From positions 19,320,756 through 19,384,755 of the forward strand of contig JAVMKO010000017.1 of NCBI GenBank assembly GCA_032164245.1: 64,000 bases of DNA, given 5' to 3'. Made by a program: the position numbers and the translations under genes. Below are positions 14,701 through 25,100 of this stretch, piece by piece (the first letter of the stretch is position 1; the number at the start of each line of letters is the position of its first letter). Source of the stretch: Sternotherus odoratus. Its lineage: Eukaryota; Chordata; Testudines; Kinosternidae. The notes beneath the pieces are model-generated. The model ran no database searches. It was not told where the DNA came from and saw only the letters and a program-made list of their open reading frames with translations.

Positions 14701-17700
14701 GACAAAAAGCGTATGTAGACTCCAGTAACCAGGGTGCATAGGCACCAAACAGTATGTTTTAAAAGAAGTTATTCACTGTTTTAAAGCACTTCTACTCTTG
14801 AGTAACAAACTGTACTTAGTCTGTCACTGCAAACTGTTTCCGAAGAGAAATGCTTCAGTCTTTTTTGACTATTAAACAGTAAATGAACTAAGAATGGCAG
14901 CTATGGACAAGTCTCCAAGGATGTTCAGTTAGAACCACCAGCTAAGTGTCCAGAGATTAATCAGCAAGGACAAACCAGCACCAATAAGATATGGCAAGTT
15001 TAGCTACAGTCCTGCATCTCCTTGGAGAACTCAAACACATAGTTACTAAGCCTGTTTATGCTCCTATAAATGTAGAACGAATAACCAAATACATTTAAAT
15101 AAGGTAACAAGTAAAGAAGTAAGGTAGGAGTCATTCATTGTCTTAATAAGCAGGCTTCAAAATTCTCATATCATTTCAAAATGCTTCTCAAATAATGAAA
15201 TTTGGGCAAAAAAGTCTAAGACAGTTAGGTCCCAAATCTTACTCATAGCTCAGACTTGGATTGAAACCTTTTTGCTTGAAAAATAAATCTGCAGCTAGAC
15301 AGACAACTTGTATGCCAATTTAAAGTCCTTACCAAAAACTATTATTTATAGAGGCAGTTTCAATTGAATTTCATCCCTATAACACCTTACCATTCTGCTT
15401 CAATGGCTTAGCATGGACACACCTTTTCAATCAGTTTGGAACAACAATCTGTTTAGTTGTCTAGAGAGCACAATGTAGTTTCAGCTAAGGGCATGTCATC
15501 ACTAGCAATGTTGAAGCGCTGCCACAGCACCACTTTAACGTGGCTGTGTCATCGCAGCACTGGTGCTGGGAGAGAGCTCTCCCGGCACTGTAAAAAATAC
15601 CACCTCCACGAGGGGAATAGCTCCAGCGTTGGTGCACTGTTTACACTGCCACTTTACAGCGCTGAAACTTGCAGTGCTCAGGGGGGTGCTTTTTCACACC
15701 CCTATGCAAGAAAGTTGCAGCACTGTGAAGTAGCAGTGTAGACCAGGCCTAAACCAAAGGCCATCAATCAGGAAGAATGTGCAACATATGCCACTTCCCA
15801 AATGAGGTCCAGAATTTTTACCAAGTTTCTTTCAGGTGTTTTAAGATGGACTCCTCATTCTTCCCTTACAGAAGGGTTCAAATATTTAAAGGCAGTAATT
15901 CCTTTTCACTGTGGAAACAGATTCCAAAGATTCTAGGACAGCATTCTCTCATGGACTGTAAGTAAATGAAGAGCTGTTTACTGTTTGTCTGACTCATAAT
16001 TCAATTCAGTATTGCGAGCCAATATTTGAGAAGTGTCTTACCTACTGCTGAATTTCCATTCTGCTGCTGTGGTTTGCTGTGTGTTGGGCTGGCTGCTGGA
16101 GCTGAGGAACGTTGCTGCTGGTGCCCCTGTCCTGTTAATCAGAGGGGAAAAGTCTACTTATAGTGCAATGGACTGGAGAGCAAAGTAATTAAAACTGCCT
16201 TAGGGTGCCTTTTTGAGATGTAACCTTGTTTTCACAAGAGCCCATAGCACATAACACCTTCTAACATTCAAATGTGTTACAAGACCATAGCAAGCCTCCC
16301 TGAGGCCATGTCTACACTATGGGCACTAGAGCTGCACAGCTATGGTGCCATAGGCATGCCGCTGTAGCGCAGATTCATCCTACAGCAATGGCAGGGTTTT
16401 TTCCCCCATCACCACAGAAACTCCAAAACTCTAAGCAAGCGTAACTAGGTCGACCAAAGCATTCTTCCATCAACCAAGCTGCACTCATGTTGGAGGTTAA
16501 CATCACCATAGCTATGGTGTTCAGGGGGTGTGAACATTTTTCCACACTCCTGAGCACCATGGCTATGTTGACCAAATTTTTAAATGTAGACCAAGCCTGA
16601 GAAATGCCACAGAATACAAGGATCTCAATCAGATCATAGAATATCAGGGTTGGAAGGAACCTCAGGAGATCCTTATTTTTTCACCAGAACAGAGTAACCA
16701 GCTGAAATCCAGCAGGATAACGAGTCTCAAACTATTCTATTGTCTGTAAGACGTTCCTTACCTTCATTGTATGGTACTGGATTGCCAATATTTGCACCAA
16801 CCACATCAGCTGTTTTCAGAACATCTAAATCCATCAATATAATCACTCTCCTACAAACACAAAGTAAGCAGCAGTAAAGACTCTTGACATCTTCCTGGAC
16901 ACTTCTACATATATACAGACATGCATGCATATACGTATATAATCCCATATATAGCCCTAGGCTATAAATGAGTCTTTTGCGCACACACAGGCACTGCAAT
17001 CACTACAGAAGGCAGATTTCCTGCGGAGGCGCTGTCAAGAAGAAACATTCCATTATCAACCATTTAGTAAAAGCAGCTAGAAGTGGTGTAGATTGAAACA
17101 ACACAGCACTTAATCAGGAAGAGTAGACAGCATTCTGAATGATGCACATGATGTAGTGATACAGTAAACATTATTGTAGGAGCACATAAAATGTGCTAGA
17201 TTCCTTACAAATCTGCCCCAAACGTCAAAACTAAATGCAAGTGTCAAATAGAAAAGGTGGATTGAGGAGAAAGACAGTGATAGCAAAAGTTCACACAGTT
17301 ACACATTCCTGCACGTACACAATCTTAATTTGCAAAAGAAAGTTCAAGTACTTCATCTTAATACAAAAACAATCACCACCAGGGGATGTCTTCATTCAAA
17401 CCCTCACCTACAGCAGGTAATTTTCAGTGATTGAAATATAATGGTAACAAAGAGTCCTGTGGCACCTTAAAGACTAACTAAAGTATTGAAGCATAAGCTT
17501 TCGTGGGCTAATCCACTGCTTGCATCCGACGAAGTGGGTATTAGCCCACGAAAGCTTATGCTTCAATACTTTAGTTAGTCTTTAAGGTGCCACAGGACTC
17601 TTTGTTACCTTTGCTATTCCAGACTAACACGGCTACCTCTCTGATTCTTGAAATATAATGATTATGCAATTGGATGCATTTTATCCAGTTATTTCCATTT

Positions 17701-20700
17701 AATTACCACACAGATATTAATATCTGCAACTAAGCCCATTGCAGACAAGAACAGCAACTTTTTTCTCTGCCACCCTTGAACAGCCATCATGATTACATGA
17801 TGTGTCAGGAGAAACACATGCCTCCTTCCTCATACACCACACACCCCAATGGATACACCTATTAATAATCTCAGAACACCACCACTTGACTTCCCATCAC
17901 ATATGTGAGATGAAGCAGCATCCACTAGTCAGATATATTTGTCTGCACATATCTAAATATATATACCTTCCATCTTTCAGGCTGTTAACAATGTATCTGT
18001 TAACCTGGCAGATAGAGTGGGCAGACAAGCGCTCCTCTTCAATTAGAGAATTCAGCTGTGTAGCCAACATGAAAGCTGGAAAAAAACAGAAGAAAAATTC
18101 TAAAACAACCAGCATATGCAGCCCTGAAAAGATGACCATCATAGCTAACTGCAATCAATCCATTCTGGCCGCTGGTCCTGCATAAATCTAAGGCCTGCCT
18201 AGTTAATCATCTGACACACACCAGTGCATCATAAGTGAGAAAGTGTAAATATATCTCTGGGACATAAATTACATATTAATTCTCCAAAGTTCGAGAACAG
18301 AATACAACACCCTTGCAATGATATTTTGCCTAGTAGTCCAACCCACTGAAGTAAAACGTATGCAGCTAATTAGAAAAAGAGATTAAGATAAGTTGCTAAA
18401 TGGTTGTTGGACCCCACCACTATTAGGATAGTCCATTAATCACCGTTCTGTATGACTGAGCTGTTCTCCATAATTAACCTGAATTCTTGGACGCTCTGCA
18501 ACAACAACTCAGAAAAGCATGATTTTGTTTGTAAGATTAAAATGCAATTATAGATCCCAGAATCTAAATAAATAAATTCTATATCCTTCACACACTCCTT
18601 TGGAACTTAATTCAGCAGCAAAAACCACTCTGTCATTAATTCTGACAACTGGGTGCAGTTATTAGCCATGCACTTGTAAATTCTCATCACTATGCATTAC
18701 TTACAGGAGAGTGTGTTTACCCCATCGCTCATCAGCACACGGTAACGAGGTGGCCCATTTCCTGTGGCAATGGCACGAGTGTTCTAGAAGACAACACTTG
18801 AATTCTTAGCCCTTATCTGATTTTACAGGCACACAGAGACAAAGTATGAGATCACACCTATTGAGGGGAGCTTACTCATAAAGCACAACACTAAAATAGA
18901 CAGATGACAACCAATTAAAGCCTATCTCAGACTGGCATGAATCTGAGCAAGTATGTTTTAGACAATGGGCCTTTCAGTGCTCCTTTTGCTCACATACAAG
19001 GCTTCCACCTCTTCATGTCCGAATTGGACTGGAAACTCATTGGGGGAGAGGGGGATTGTCAGGTACCTTATCTTTATGGACTTGCAGATCAGCATGTACA
19101 CAATTATAAGTTCACTAAACTATGGATAATAGGAATAAGATGACACTTGAGGGAATACTCACAATGACTTGGAGGACAGGCTTTAAATTATTCTCTCCCT
19201 GCATTATGGCCTGTAAAGGAAGATAAAAGATTTAATCCTTTTGATTAAACATTTTAAACATTTTTAAAGGTTTGTGACCGAGATTAGCCAACAAATACCT
19301 GGACTACTTTTAATAAACTGTTCCCAAAACAGGGAATCAAACTTGGCTAGTATACTAACAATGTGAACATCCTCAACATTTCTATTCATTGTAGAAGCAC
19401 ATCTTGATACAAGGAAAAGGACAGAGCATTTGTTGAAAGAAGCATTTCACCTCAGAAATTCCTGCACTTTATGGGAAGTGACAGGCTGATTTACTAGTTC
19501 ATCAATTCTCACAGTTGCCTATTGAGCACTTTCAGGTGGCCTATGAAGCTGCTGCAAGTAGTTATACTCCCTACAAATTGTAACTTAGCCAAGGACCCTG
19601 GAGTTCCCACAGAGCTCAACTATTCTTTTTCAAGCCCATCTCTTCTCTTTATAAGTTTCTCTCTGTCAGGGGTGGGCAAATGTTTTGGCCTAGGGCCACA
19701 TCTGAGTATGGAAATTGTATGGTGGGCCATGAATGTTCATGAAATTGAGGGGTAGGATGCAGGAGGGGGTGAGGGCTCCTGCTGATGGGTTGGAGGTGCA
19801 GGAGGGTGCTCTGTACTGAGACCAAGGGGTTCAGGGGGTGTGAGGAGGATCAGGGCTGGGGCAGGAGGTTGGGCCACAGAAAGGGATCAGGAGTGCAGGC
19901 TCCAGGCATACTTACCTCAACCAGCCCCCAGAAGCAGCATGTACCCCCCTTCAGCTCCTATGCAGAGGTTCAGCCAGGCGGTTCTGCTTGCTGCCCCTGC
20001 AGCTCCCACTGACCATGGTTCGCAGCCAATGGGAATTGCAGGGGCGGCACTTAGGGTGGACGCAGTGTGCAGAACTCCTTGGCTGCCCCTACACGTAGGA
20101 GCCGGAGGGGGACGACACATGTCATTGCTTCCGGGAGCCATACAGAGCCATGGCACACATGGAGGGGGGGAAAGCCCCAGACCCCATTCCCCGGCAGGAG
20201 CTTGAGGGCCAGATTAAAACATCTGAAGGACTGGCTGTGGCCCCTGGGCCGTAGTCTGCCCACCCCTGCTCTTTGTTGTGTATTTCTCTGGCGCTGAATT
20301 CAAGTGTGATCCAGTGGACAACTACCAGAACCGGAGTAGTAGTAAACATGCAGGCATGGAACCAGACCACAAACAGTATCCAAGAGCTGAGGCAGAGAGT
20401 TTTATGGGTAACAAGAAAGAGTCAGTCCCCATGTGGTCCGTTTATTTTTTTGTTATACTTTGCAGTGTTGTTGCTCACTCTCTTTTGCACATTTACCCAA
20501 TCGTCAGGGTAGGCTGAACAGATGGCAGGCACTCCCTCTGAACTTCAGACGCCTCAAAAATAATAGGAGTGAAATTATGGACAGGGAGCAAGATAAGCAG
20601 CTCGGGTACCGAAAGGCGGGGTTAGACCCAACCCGCTGCCCCACTTTAGAGAAGAGTTCATGTTCCTAGAAATGCAGCCAGACAGAAGCTACCCCGCTTC

Positions 20701-21168
20701 GGGGCGGGGGGGGGGGGGGGGGACGGGCTGACCGAGGAAGCGGCCGTGGAGGGGGGGGGGGGGGAGAGTGAAGAGTTCGCTGGGGTCGGTCTCCACCCCC
20801 AGGCCCCACTTCGCCTCCAGCATTTATAACCGTGTTTCCCACACCACGACTGTTTCCAACGGACGGGGCCGGGAAGGGGCCCCACGCGAGCCGCGGTGGT
20901 CACGTGTGGGTCTCGCTCGCGCACCCCACCTTGGCCCCGGGAACTCGGGGAACCGGCCCTGTCCGAGACGAGTTACGTCAGTCGGCGGCGGACAGCGCCC
21001 CGAACTCCTCTCCCGCCCTTCCCCCTCGCGGGCCCCGCTCCGGGCCCTGCCCCTCCCCGAGCCTCCGGCAACCCCAAGACCCCGCTCCTCTCCCGCGGGA
21101 GGAGGTGGAAGCGCAGCGCCGCCGAGCCCCCTCACCGCGATGGCCCCCTCGCTCAGCCGCGCGCTCAT
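777..21168 (-). CDS. RPA1: Replication protein A 70 kDa subunit (RPA1), 3'-partial
   Basis: Large subunit of the RPA heterotrimer, which binds single-stranded DNA in replication, repair and recombination in the nucleus. Fifteen coding exons join in frame with GT-AG borders: 21136-21168, 19163-19210, 18705-18783, 17967-18075, 16762-16850, 16042-16131, 14376-14508, 13627-13729, 12320-12388, 11985-12177, 11089-11228, 7393-7541, 3978-4110, 2503-2679 and 777-884 (551 codons). The start [11 protein letters not shown] corresponds to human MVGQLSEGAIA and has a good Kozak context (ACCATGA). The order is the N-terminal OB fold, a Q-rich linker (exon 6), OB folds A and B (exons 7-12, e.g. [19 protein letters not shown]), then OB fold C. 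Exon 14 holds the C4 zinc site (YQAC, QDC, YRC, EKC). Roughly 60 C-terminal residues are outside the window. No frameshift or stop was seen. Confidence 0.97.
3091..3260 (-). repeat. CR1-related fragment, antisense
   Basis: The text 'catcgagtccagtctgtctgacaatggccagcaccagatg' style matches the complement of a CR1-family 3' region. It lies in the intron between RPA1 exons 13 and 14 and is degenerate, with unclear borders. Confidence 0.55.
3368..3606 (+). repeat. CR1-family 3' end, sense
   Basis: A CR1-like 3' tail runs through GATACTGGGCTAGATGGACT and CCCAGTATGGCTTTATGATG to end near TTCTTATG. It is oriented opposite to the related fragment about 100 bp to its left, so two copies face each other in this RPA1 intron. 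Short open frames here are accidental. Confidence 0.65.
5140..5655. mobile_element. Turtle interspersed repeat, left part of DIRS-like mosaic
   Basis: The block begins with the phrase GGTTACCTGCCTTCTGTAAC and includes GAGTGCTTGCTCGTGTCGAT. Positions 5234-5348 recur in inverted orientation at 7162-7275, with about 1.8 kb between. Inverted end repeats together with the gag-like zinc-knuckle remnant at 6835-6972 suggest a DIRS-type retrotransposon. That class call is inference; the inverted copies are visible directly. The 155-codon minus-strand frame across it looks incidental. Confidence 0.5.
5652..6285 (-). mobile_element. CR1 LINE fragment with reverse-transcriptase C-terminal remnant
   Basis: Read on the minus strand, 6073-6264 encodes a remnant with [20 protein letters not shown] and [18 protein letters not shown], the characteristic C-terminal end of CR1 ORF2. 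The flanking text toward 5652 matches CR1 3' sequence (complement of AAAATTCCTTCCTGACCCC). It is truncated and inactive, inserted within or beside the DIRS-like repeat in the intron between RPA1 exons 12 and 13. Confidence 0.85.
6280..6428 (-). mobile_element. Penelope-like element fragment (GIY-YIG region)
   Basis: The minus strand reads [13 protein letters not shown], stop, IGQT, LRRRIN, stop, [12 protein letters not shown], then EHFNLP. This is the pattern of the GIY-YIG endonuclease domain of Penelope-like retroelements: a CxxC pair, IGQT and an Arg-rich segment. In-frame stops show that it is dead. The family call rests on remembered motif spacing. Confidence 0.65.
6835..6972 (-). mobile_element. 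Gag-like zinc-knuckle remnant of a DIRS-like element
   Basis: On the minus strand the frame reads [10 protein letters not shown], then [12 protein letters not shown], stop, [16 protein letters not shown]. This series of closely spaced CxxC pairs with a linking His resembles the gag-like ORF of reptilian DIRS retrotransposons. One in-frame TGA interrupts it. It lies between the two inverted repeat arms at 5234-5348 and 7162-7275. Confidence 0.5.
7090..7280. repeat. Right inverted arm of the DIRS-like mosaic
   Basis: Positions 7162-7275 (AGAAGGAACTGGGAGGGCGT and onward) are the diverged reverse complement of 5234-5348. The arm ends only about 115 bp from the RPA1 exon 12 splice donor at 7393. 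Confidence 0.7.
7820..8640. repeat. GC-rich repeat-derived block, probable hAT-type nonautonomous DNA
   Basis: The phrases GGGCCAGCACTAGCTTTTTT and GGGGTGCAGGAGGGTGCTCC recur in turtle miniature DNA transposons; the second also occurs in the hAT element at 19667-20268. A 13-base G run lies near 7870. The many short open frames on both strands follow from GC richness. Borders and class are uncertain. Sits in the intron between RPA1 exons 11 and 12. Confidence 0.4.
8694..8731. repeat. (TAA)n microsatellite
   Basis: About ten TAA/ATA units run directly into the end of the adjacent SINE copy, where such elements commonly carry a simple-repeat tail. Confidence 0.9.
8732..8922 (-). mobile_element. 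tRNA-derived SINE with CR1-like tail (antisense)
   Basis: Read on the minus strand the element starts with ATAGCTCAGTGGTTTGAGC, a Pol III A-box-like segment, followed by GTTGTGAGTTCAATCC, a B-box-like segment, and ends in a CR1-like 3' tail. This is the layout of the tortoise Pol III SINE. A short internal tandem duplication (CCCTGCCTACACTAGCAGGAT, about 21 bp, twice) is visible at about 8789-8831. Confidence 0.8.
8940..9595 (+). mobile_element. CR1 LINE reverse-transcriptase fragment, interrupted by a later insertion
   Basis: The plus strand holds a degenerate CR1 ORF2 middle region (remnants of 'QHGF', 'NWL', then [20 protein letters not shown] near 9475-9535). At about 9314-9420 it is split by a copy of the GTGGCACCTTAGAGACTAAC repeat, so that insertion is younger. 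Frameshifts make it non-functional. Confidence 0.8.
9314..9420 (+). mobile_element. GTGGCACCTTAGAGACTAAC repeat nested in CR1
   Basis: The inserted text starts near AACAACAAGGCATCTTTGTG and runs through GATACAGACTAAACACAGCT. It is flanked by ACTCAGAGTA on the left and ACTCAAAGCGTA on the right, consistent with a diverged target-site duplication of about 10 bp. It belongs to the same family as the hairpin repeat at 17443-17640. Confidence 0.65.
15465..15752. mobile_element. hAT-type miniature transposon (MITE)
   Basis: A compact element with imperfect internal symmetry carries GGGAGAGAGCTCTCCCGGCA and ends in AGTGTAGACCAGGCCT, a terminal sequence typical of turtle hAT-like MITEs. It lies in the intron between RPA1 exons 6 and 7. 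Class assignment is by resemblance. Confidence 0.6.
16300..16601. mobile_element. hAT-type MITE with terminal inverted repeats
   Basis: The left end CTGAGGCCATGTCTACA and the complement of the right end, CTCAGGCTTGGTCTACA, pair over 17 positions with about five mismatches. The interior is partly palindromic. No protein is encoded. It sits in the intron between RPA1 exons 5 and 6. Confidence 0.65.
16632..16672 (-). repeat. Short SINE/CR1 tail fragment
   Basis: ATCATAGAATATCAGGGTTG followed by GAAGGAACCTCAGGAGATC is the complement of the conserved CR1-like 3' tail. Only about 40 bp remain. Confidence 0.65.
17443..17640. repeat. Perfect 70-bp inverted repeat (hairpin) of a turtle interspersed family
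   Basis: Arms 17443-17512 and 17540-17609 are exact reverse complements over 70 bases with a 27-base spacer whose own ends pair (CCAC/GTGG). The arm contains the family signature GTGGCACCTTAAAGACTAAC and AAGCTTTCGTGGGCT. The normal family tail, CAGACTAACACGGCTACCTC, follows only the right arm. It lies in the intron between RPA1 exons 4 and 5, about 360 bp from exon 4. Confidence 0.9.
19667..20268. mobile_element. 602-bp hAT-type MITE with target-site duplication
   Basis: The left end CAGGGGTGGGCAAATGTTTTGGCC pairs with the right end GGCCGTAGTCTGCCCACCCCTG as terminal inverted repeats. The 8 bases outside, CTCTCTGT on the left and CTCTTTGT on the right, match at 7 of 8, as expected for a hAT 8-bp duplication. 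It lies in RPA1 intron 1. No transposase is visible. Confidence 0.85.
20702..20764. repeat. Paired long G homopolymers
   Basis: Two G-runs, of about 18-20 and about 14 bases, lie 30 bp apart inside RPA1 intron 1 near the CpG island. They could form G-quadruplexes and are also a common site of sequencing length error. Confidence 0.8.
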
Positions 21169-22130
21169 GGTGCGTAGCTTCCTCGGCCGCGAGCTCTTCG
21201 CGCTCCCGCCAAATCCTCCCTCTTGCCGCTCGGCCGTCGCGCAACTCCGCCCCCTCGGCACGTAGGCTCCGCACGTATGTCACGTAGAACGTCATCCATG
21301 CGGCACCCACCATTGGCTGGCGTGCTCTGTACGGCGGAAGTGAATGTCTTGGCCCGTTGTTTGTGTGGCTGTGGGCGCCGCCATTGGCTGCTCCTGACTG
21401 AGCCTGAGTCCCACGACTGAGGAGCGTGGCAGAGAGCCCGCCGGGCGAGGGGTGGGAGGCAGGGCCGCCCAGGGCGCTAGTGTCGGGGCTGGGTATAGGG
21501 GAGCAGTAAGGGGGCTGGGTACGGGGAGCCGGCGGGCTCTGAGGCGCGAGGGGCCCGCGCGCTACCCGGCCCGGGAACCCAGCGGCGCTCGCCGCGGGCG
21601 GGCCCGTCGCCTGGGCTGCTGGGAGCGTCAGGCGCCGTGTCCCGTGGTTCCCCCGCCCGCCCGCCCGGAGACAGCCCCAGGCGGAGGGACACCCGGAGCG
21701 GGGCGCGGGTCTGTCACGGCCCCGTCCCGCCGGCGCCCATGGATCTGCCTGTGGAGAAGTGGCGGGCGCACGCCCGCGGGAAGTGGGCCTCGCTGGACCC
21801 CGCTCTGCGGGAGACGGTCTCTCTGGCAGGGCCGCTCGCGGACACCTTCCTCCTCTGCTGGCCCCTCGTGCGGTGAGTACCCGGCGGACCCCCCCAGCCG
21901 CCGCCGCCGCCGAGCGGCCCGGCCGGTGACACGCGCTGTCCGACTCCCCGCAGGGCCGCGGACGAGGAGCTGTTGCGCAGCCTGGCCGCGGGGAACGGGG
22001 TGGGGAAGGATCCCAGCGCCGCGCTGCTCTACAAGGCGGAGGGGAACGCGCGGTTCCAGAGGCGGGAGTACACCGCCGCGCTGAGCCTCTATTCCAAGGT
22101 AGGGACTCGGGCTGGCCACCCCCTGGCCAC
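20860..22130. promoter_or_regulatory. CpG-island bidirectional promoter of RPA1 and SMYD4
   Basis: The divergent start codons are at 21168 (RPA1, minus) and 21739 (SMYD4, plus). Between and around them the DNA is GC-rich and CpG-dense with no TATA box. Visible candidate sites: CCAAT boxes as ATTGG at 21312-21316 and 21383-21387, an ETS/GABP-type CGGAAGTG at 21335-21342, a GC box at 21247-21255, an ACGTCA half-CRE at 21289-21294, TTACGTCA at 20973-20980 and an E-box CACGTG at 20901-20906. Both genes probably use broad transcription start sites here. Binding is inferred from motif only. Confidence 0.85.
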
Positions 22131-25100
22131 GTGGTTGCTTTGAGGACACTTCAGCCTCCGGTTAACCCCGGGGGGGAGGGTTTGATGTGGGGGTAACTTG
22201 ACTTGTCACAGGTGTCTAATGCGGGTGGGTAAGATCAGCATTCTGGGGCCTCCTTAGAACAGTCCGGAGAAGTCTGTTCGACTGTACCACGTCTGTAGCC
22301 AGTCCATCTTCTCTAGTAACTTCTAATGCTATAGCCTGACCACATGCTATTCCCATCTCTGTGAGGGGCTTGGGCAAGACACTTTGCTCTTTGCTCAGTC
22401 TGGAAAGGTGCTAAACGGTGTCAGCTCCCAGTGATTTTTCCAGGAGCTGAGAATGCCCTGCAACCTTCAGGATTGGGTCTGTGATCTGTGTTCTCTAGTT
22501 TCTCTAGATGTAAAATAAAAGCATCTTCTTCACAACGGTGTGGAGGCTTAATTTATAGACTTTTGTAAAGTGCATTGTGATCCTTGGATGGAAGACTCTA
22601 GAGAAGGACAAATTATGATTGATAGATTTTTTTAAAGTTAGAAAGGGCCTTTCTAATCATTTAATCTGACCTCCTACAGAACACAGGGCATAGAACTTCA
22701 TCCAATAATTCCTGCATCAAATGTATTCTTTATGATTAAGCTATAGTGGGTCTTCCAACCTTGGTTTAAAGATTTCAAGTGATAGAGAATCCACCATGTC
22801 CTTAAGCAAATTGTTCCAGTGGTTGATTAATCTCTCTGTTAAAATTTTACAATGTATTTCAAGTCTGAATTTAGTCCAACAGGAAAAGGCATAATTAAAT
22901 GTTCTTGTGCAAGTACTTATAGACTGTCATTGAAACATCTTTTAACCATATAGTAACTAAATAGATTGAGCTTCTTAAGTCTTTTGCCGTAAGGCAGGAT
23001 TTTCAGAGTTTGAGTAATATTTTTGCTCTTTTCTGACCCCTCTCCAATTTATCAACATCTCAGACGTCAAAATCAGGAATGAAACTCCAGTAATGGTTTC
23101 ATTCATGTAATCTACAGAGACAATACTACCTTCCTGCTCCTCTGTATTCCCCTGTTTATACATCCAAGAATCTCACAAGCCTGCCTAACCACATGTGGAA
23201 TAAATATGGAAGAGGTCAAGATAGGATAGTGACAGATTGGGCATGAAAATCTCCAGTACAGTAGTCCATACCCCCCACTACTCTCCCTTTCCCAGCCCTG
23301 ATCACACATTTCATGCCCAGAAACCAAGATAGAACATATACCAATCTCTTTTTCTCAATGTGGCCACTACTCTTTTTTGTCTTTGCAGGCAGTGTCCCAC
23401 AACAGCCCAGAAATGTCATTGTGTTATGCCAATCGCTCTGCAGCCCTCTTTCACTTGGGTCACTTTGAGGTAAGTGCTAGATTTGACACAGTCAAGGACA
23501 AACCAGCAGCTATTCATTTTGAGAACTGGTATTACTGAGAATCCAGTAATTGAAGTGAAGCTTTGCAGCTGTTTAACTGTGTTTTATATGCTGTGCCACA
23601 ACTTTAAAAAAGTGGCTTGCTGAGTGTTTCTGAAGGTGCCAGCATTGCATAATCCCACTATATGTTTCCCAAAAGATGGCAGCAATCGGGCTAGTTGAAT
23701 GTGTCAAAATAGAAGTGCCACTAAATTGGAAAAGGCCATACCTCAATGGGAGACCACTGCTCAACATTGCGTGCTCTTGGTCCAGAATAGCCTAAAATGG
23801 GATGGCCAGAGTAGGGTTTCTCTTTGGAATCCAAGCGGTGGATGATTTTAATCTGTTTTTTATGGTATAGTTTTAGTGGATGATAAGGGTGCCCAGGGCT
23901 TAATGTTGTGTCCTTTGCTCTTTATACACCAAACATAATATGAAGAAACCACACTGGAACAATGAAGTCCAAATAACTATATTTGCTAACTGTTTATAAC
24001 ATGCAATGCCTAGCTCCATTTATACACTGCCGCTCTGCGTTCCTGTAGCTTTTGAAACCTAGAAGAGAAGGAAAGCCAGTAGAGAGCTTACTAACTAATT
24101 AAAGCTATATTATCCAAATCCTGTACACTAGACCTGGGAAGGTGTTCTTGTGTTTATTCATCTTAATTTGGAGTTAAATAAAGAACAAAATTTAAATACC
24201 AGAACGAGGCTGTGGTCCAATATGGTTTTAAAACTGTGCTTCCAACTGCAAGTGCCTTTTTGAATTCCTGGGGAGTCTGCACTCTTTCTCTCTGTGAGAT
24301 GGCCTCCCTTTCAAAGTGGCGGCACTGTATAAACCTTTACTGTGACTCCTGGTCAGTCATGGACCAGAAACTTGGTTAATGTAGTTCTAAATAAATTAAA
24401 TGTGCCCAACCTCAGATGGGGCAGAAGAGTAAAAATCCTTCAGGCATTTTTCAAAGTCATTTAAAAGGCCTCATTTATGTTCGCTTCCAGGATTGTCTAG
24501 AAGACATTGAGAGGGCTCAAGCCCAGGGCTATCCAGACAGATTGCAGCCTAAGATCTTGCTGCGGAAAACGGAGTGTCTTCTTCTTCTGGGGAAATTACA
24601 GGAGGCAGCAGGGGTCATTAGCAAGGTGGAGAGTAAAATAGCTGTGGATCAGAGTCTGACTAGTACCACGCGCCAGATTCTTCTAAGAAAGATCAGTCAA
24701 CTTAAAGTGAAAGCACATGAGAAGGAGAGTAGGCCAGTATTGGTGCCGGAAGCACACAGCAAAACTCAAAAAGACTTGGAATTCTGGGAAGAAAATAGTA
24801 AGATTTCAAGTGCATCTTCATCTGTGAGCTTGAACTTTAACTCCTGCAGAGGACGTCATCTGGTTGCCACCAAAGATATTCTGCCAGGGGAGAACTTGGT
24901 GAAAGAGGAGGCCTTTGTAAGTGTGCTTAGCCCAGGGAAGAGCCTGTTGCTCCAGGACAGTGCTGAAACAACATGGGATACTAGGGTCACTAATGCGGAC
25001 CTGCACTGTCATCGCTGCTTGAAGCAGCTCTTGGCTTCAGTGCCCTGCGGGGGGTGTAGCTATGCCAAGTACTGCAGCGAGAAGTGTGCACAGCTGGCAT

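Noticed and set aside
21452..22084. 210-codon plus-strand frame over the CpG island, and others nearby
   Set aside because: Extremely GC- and Arg/Pro-rich and out of frame with SMYD4 exons 1-2, which explain the same DNA.
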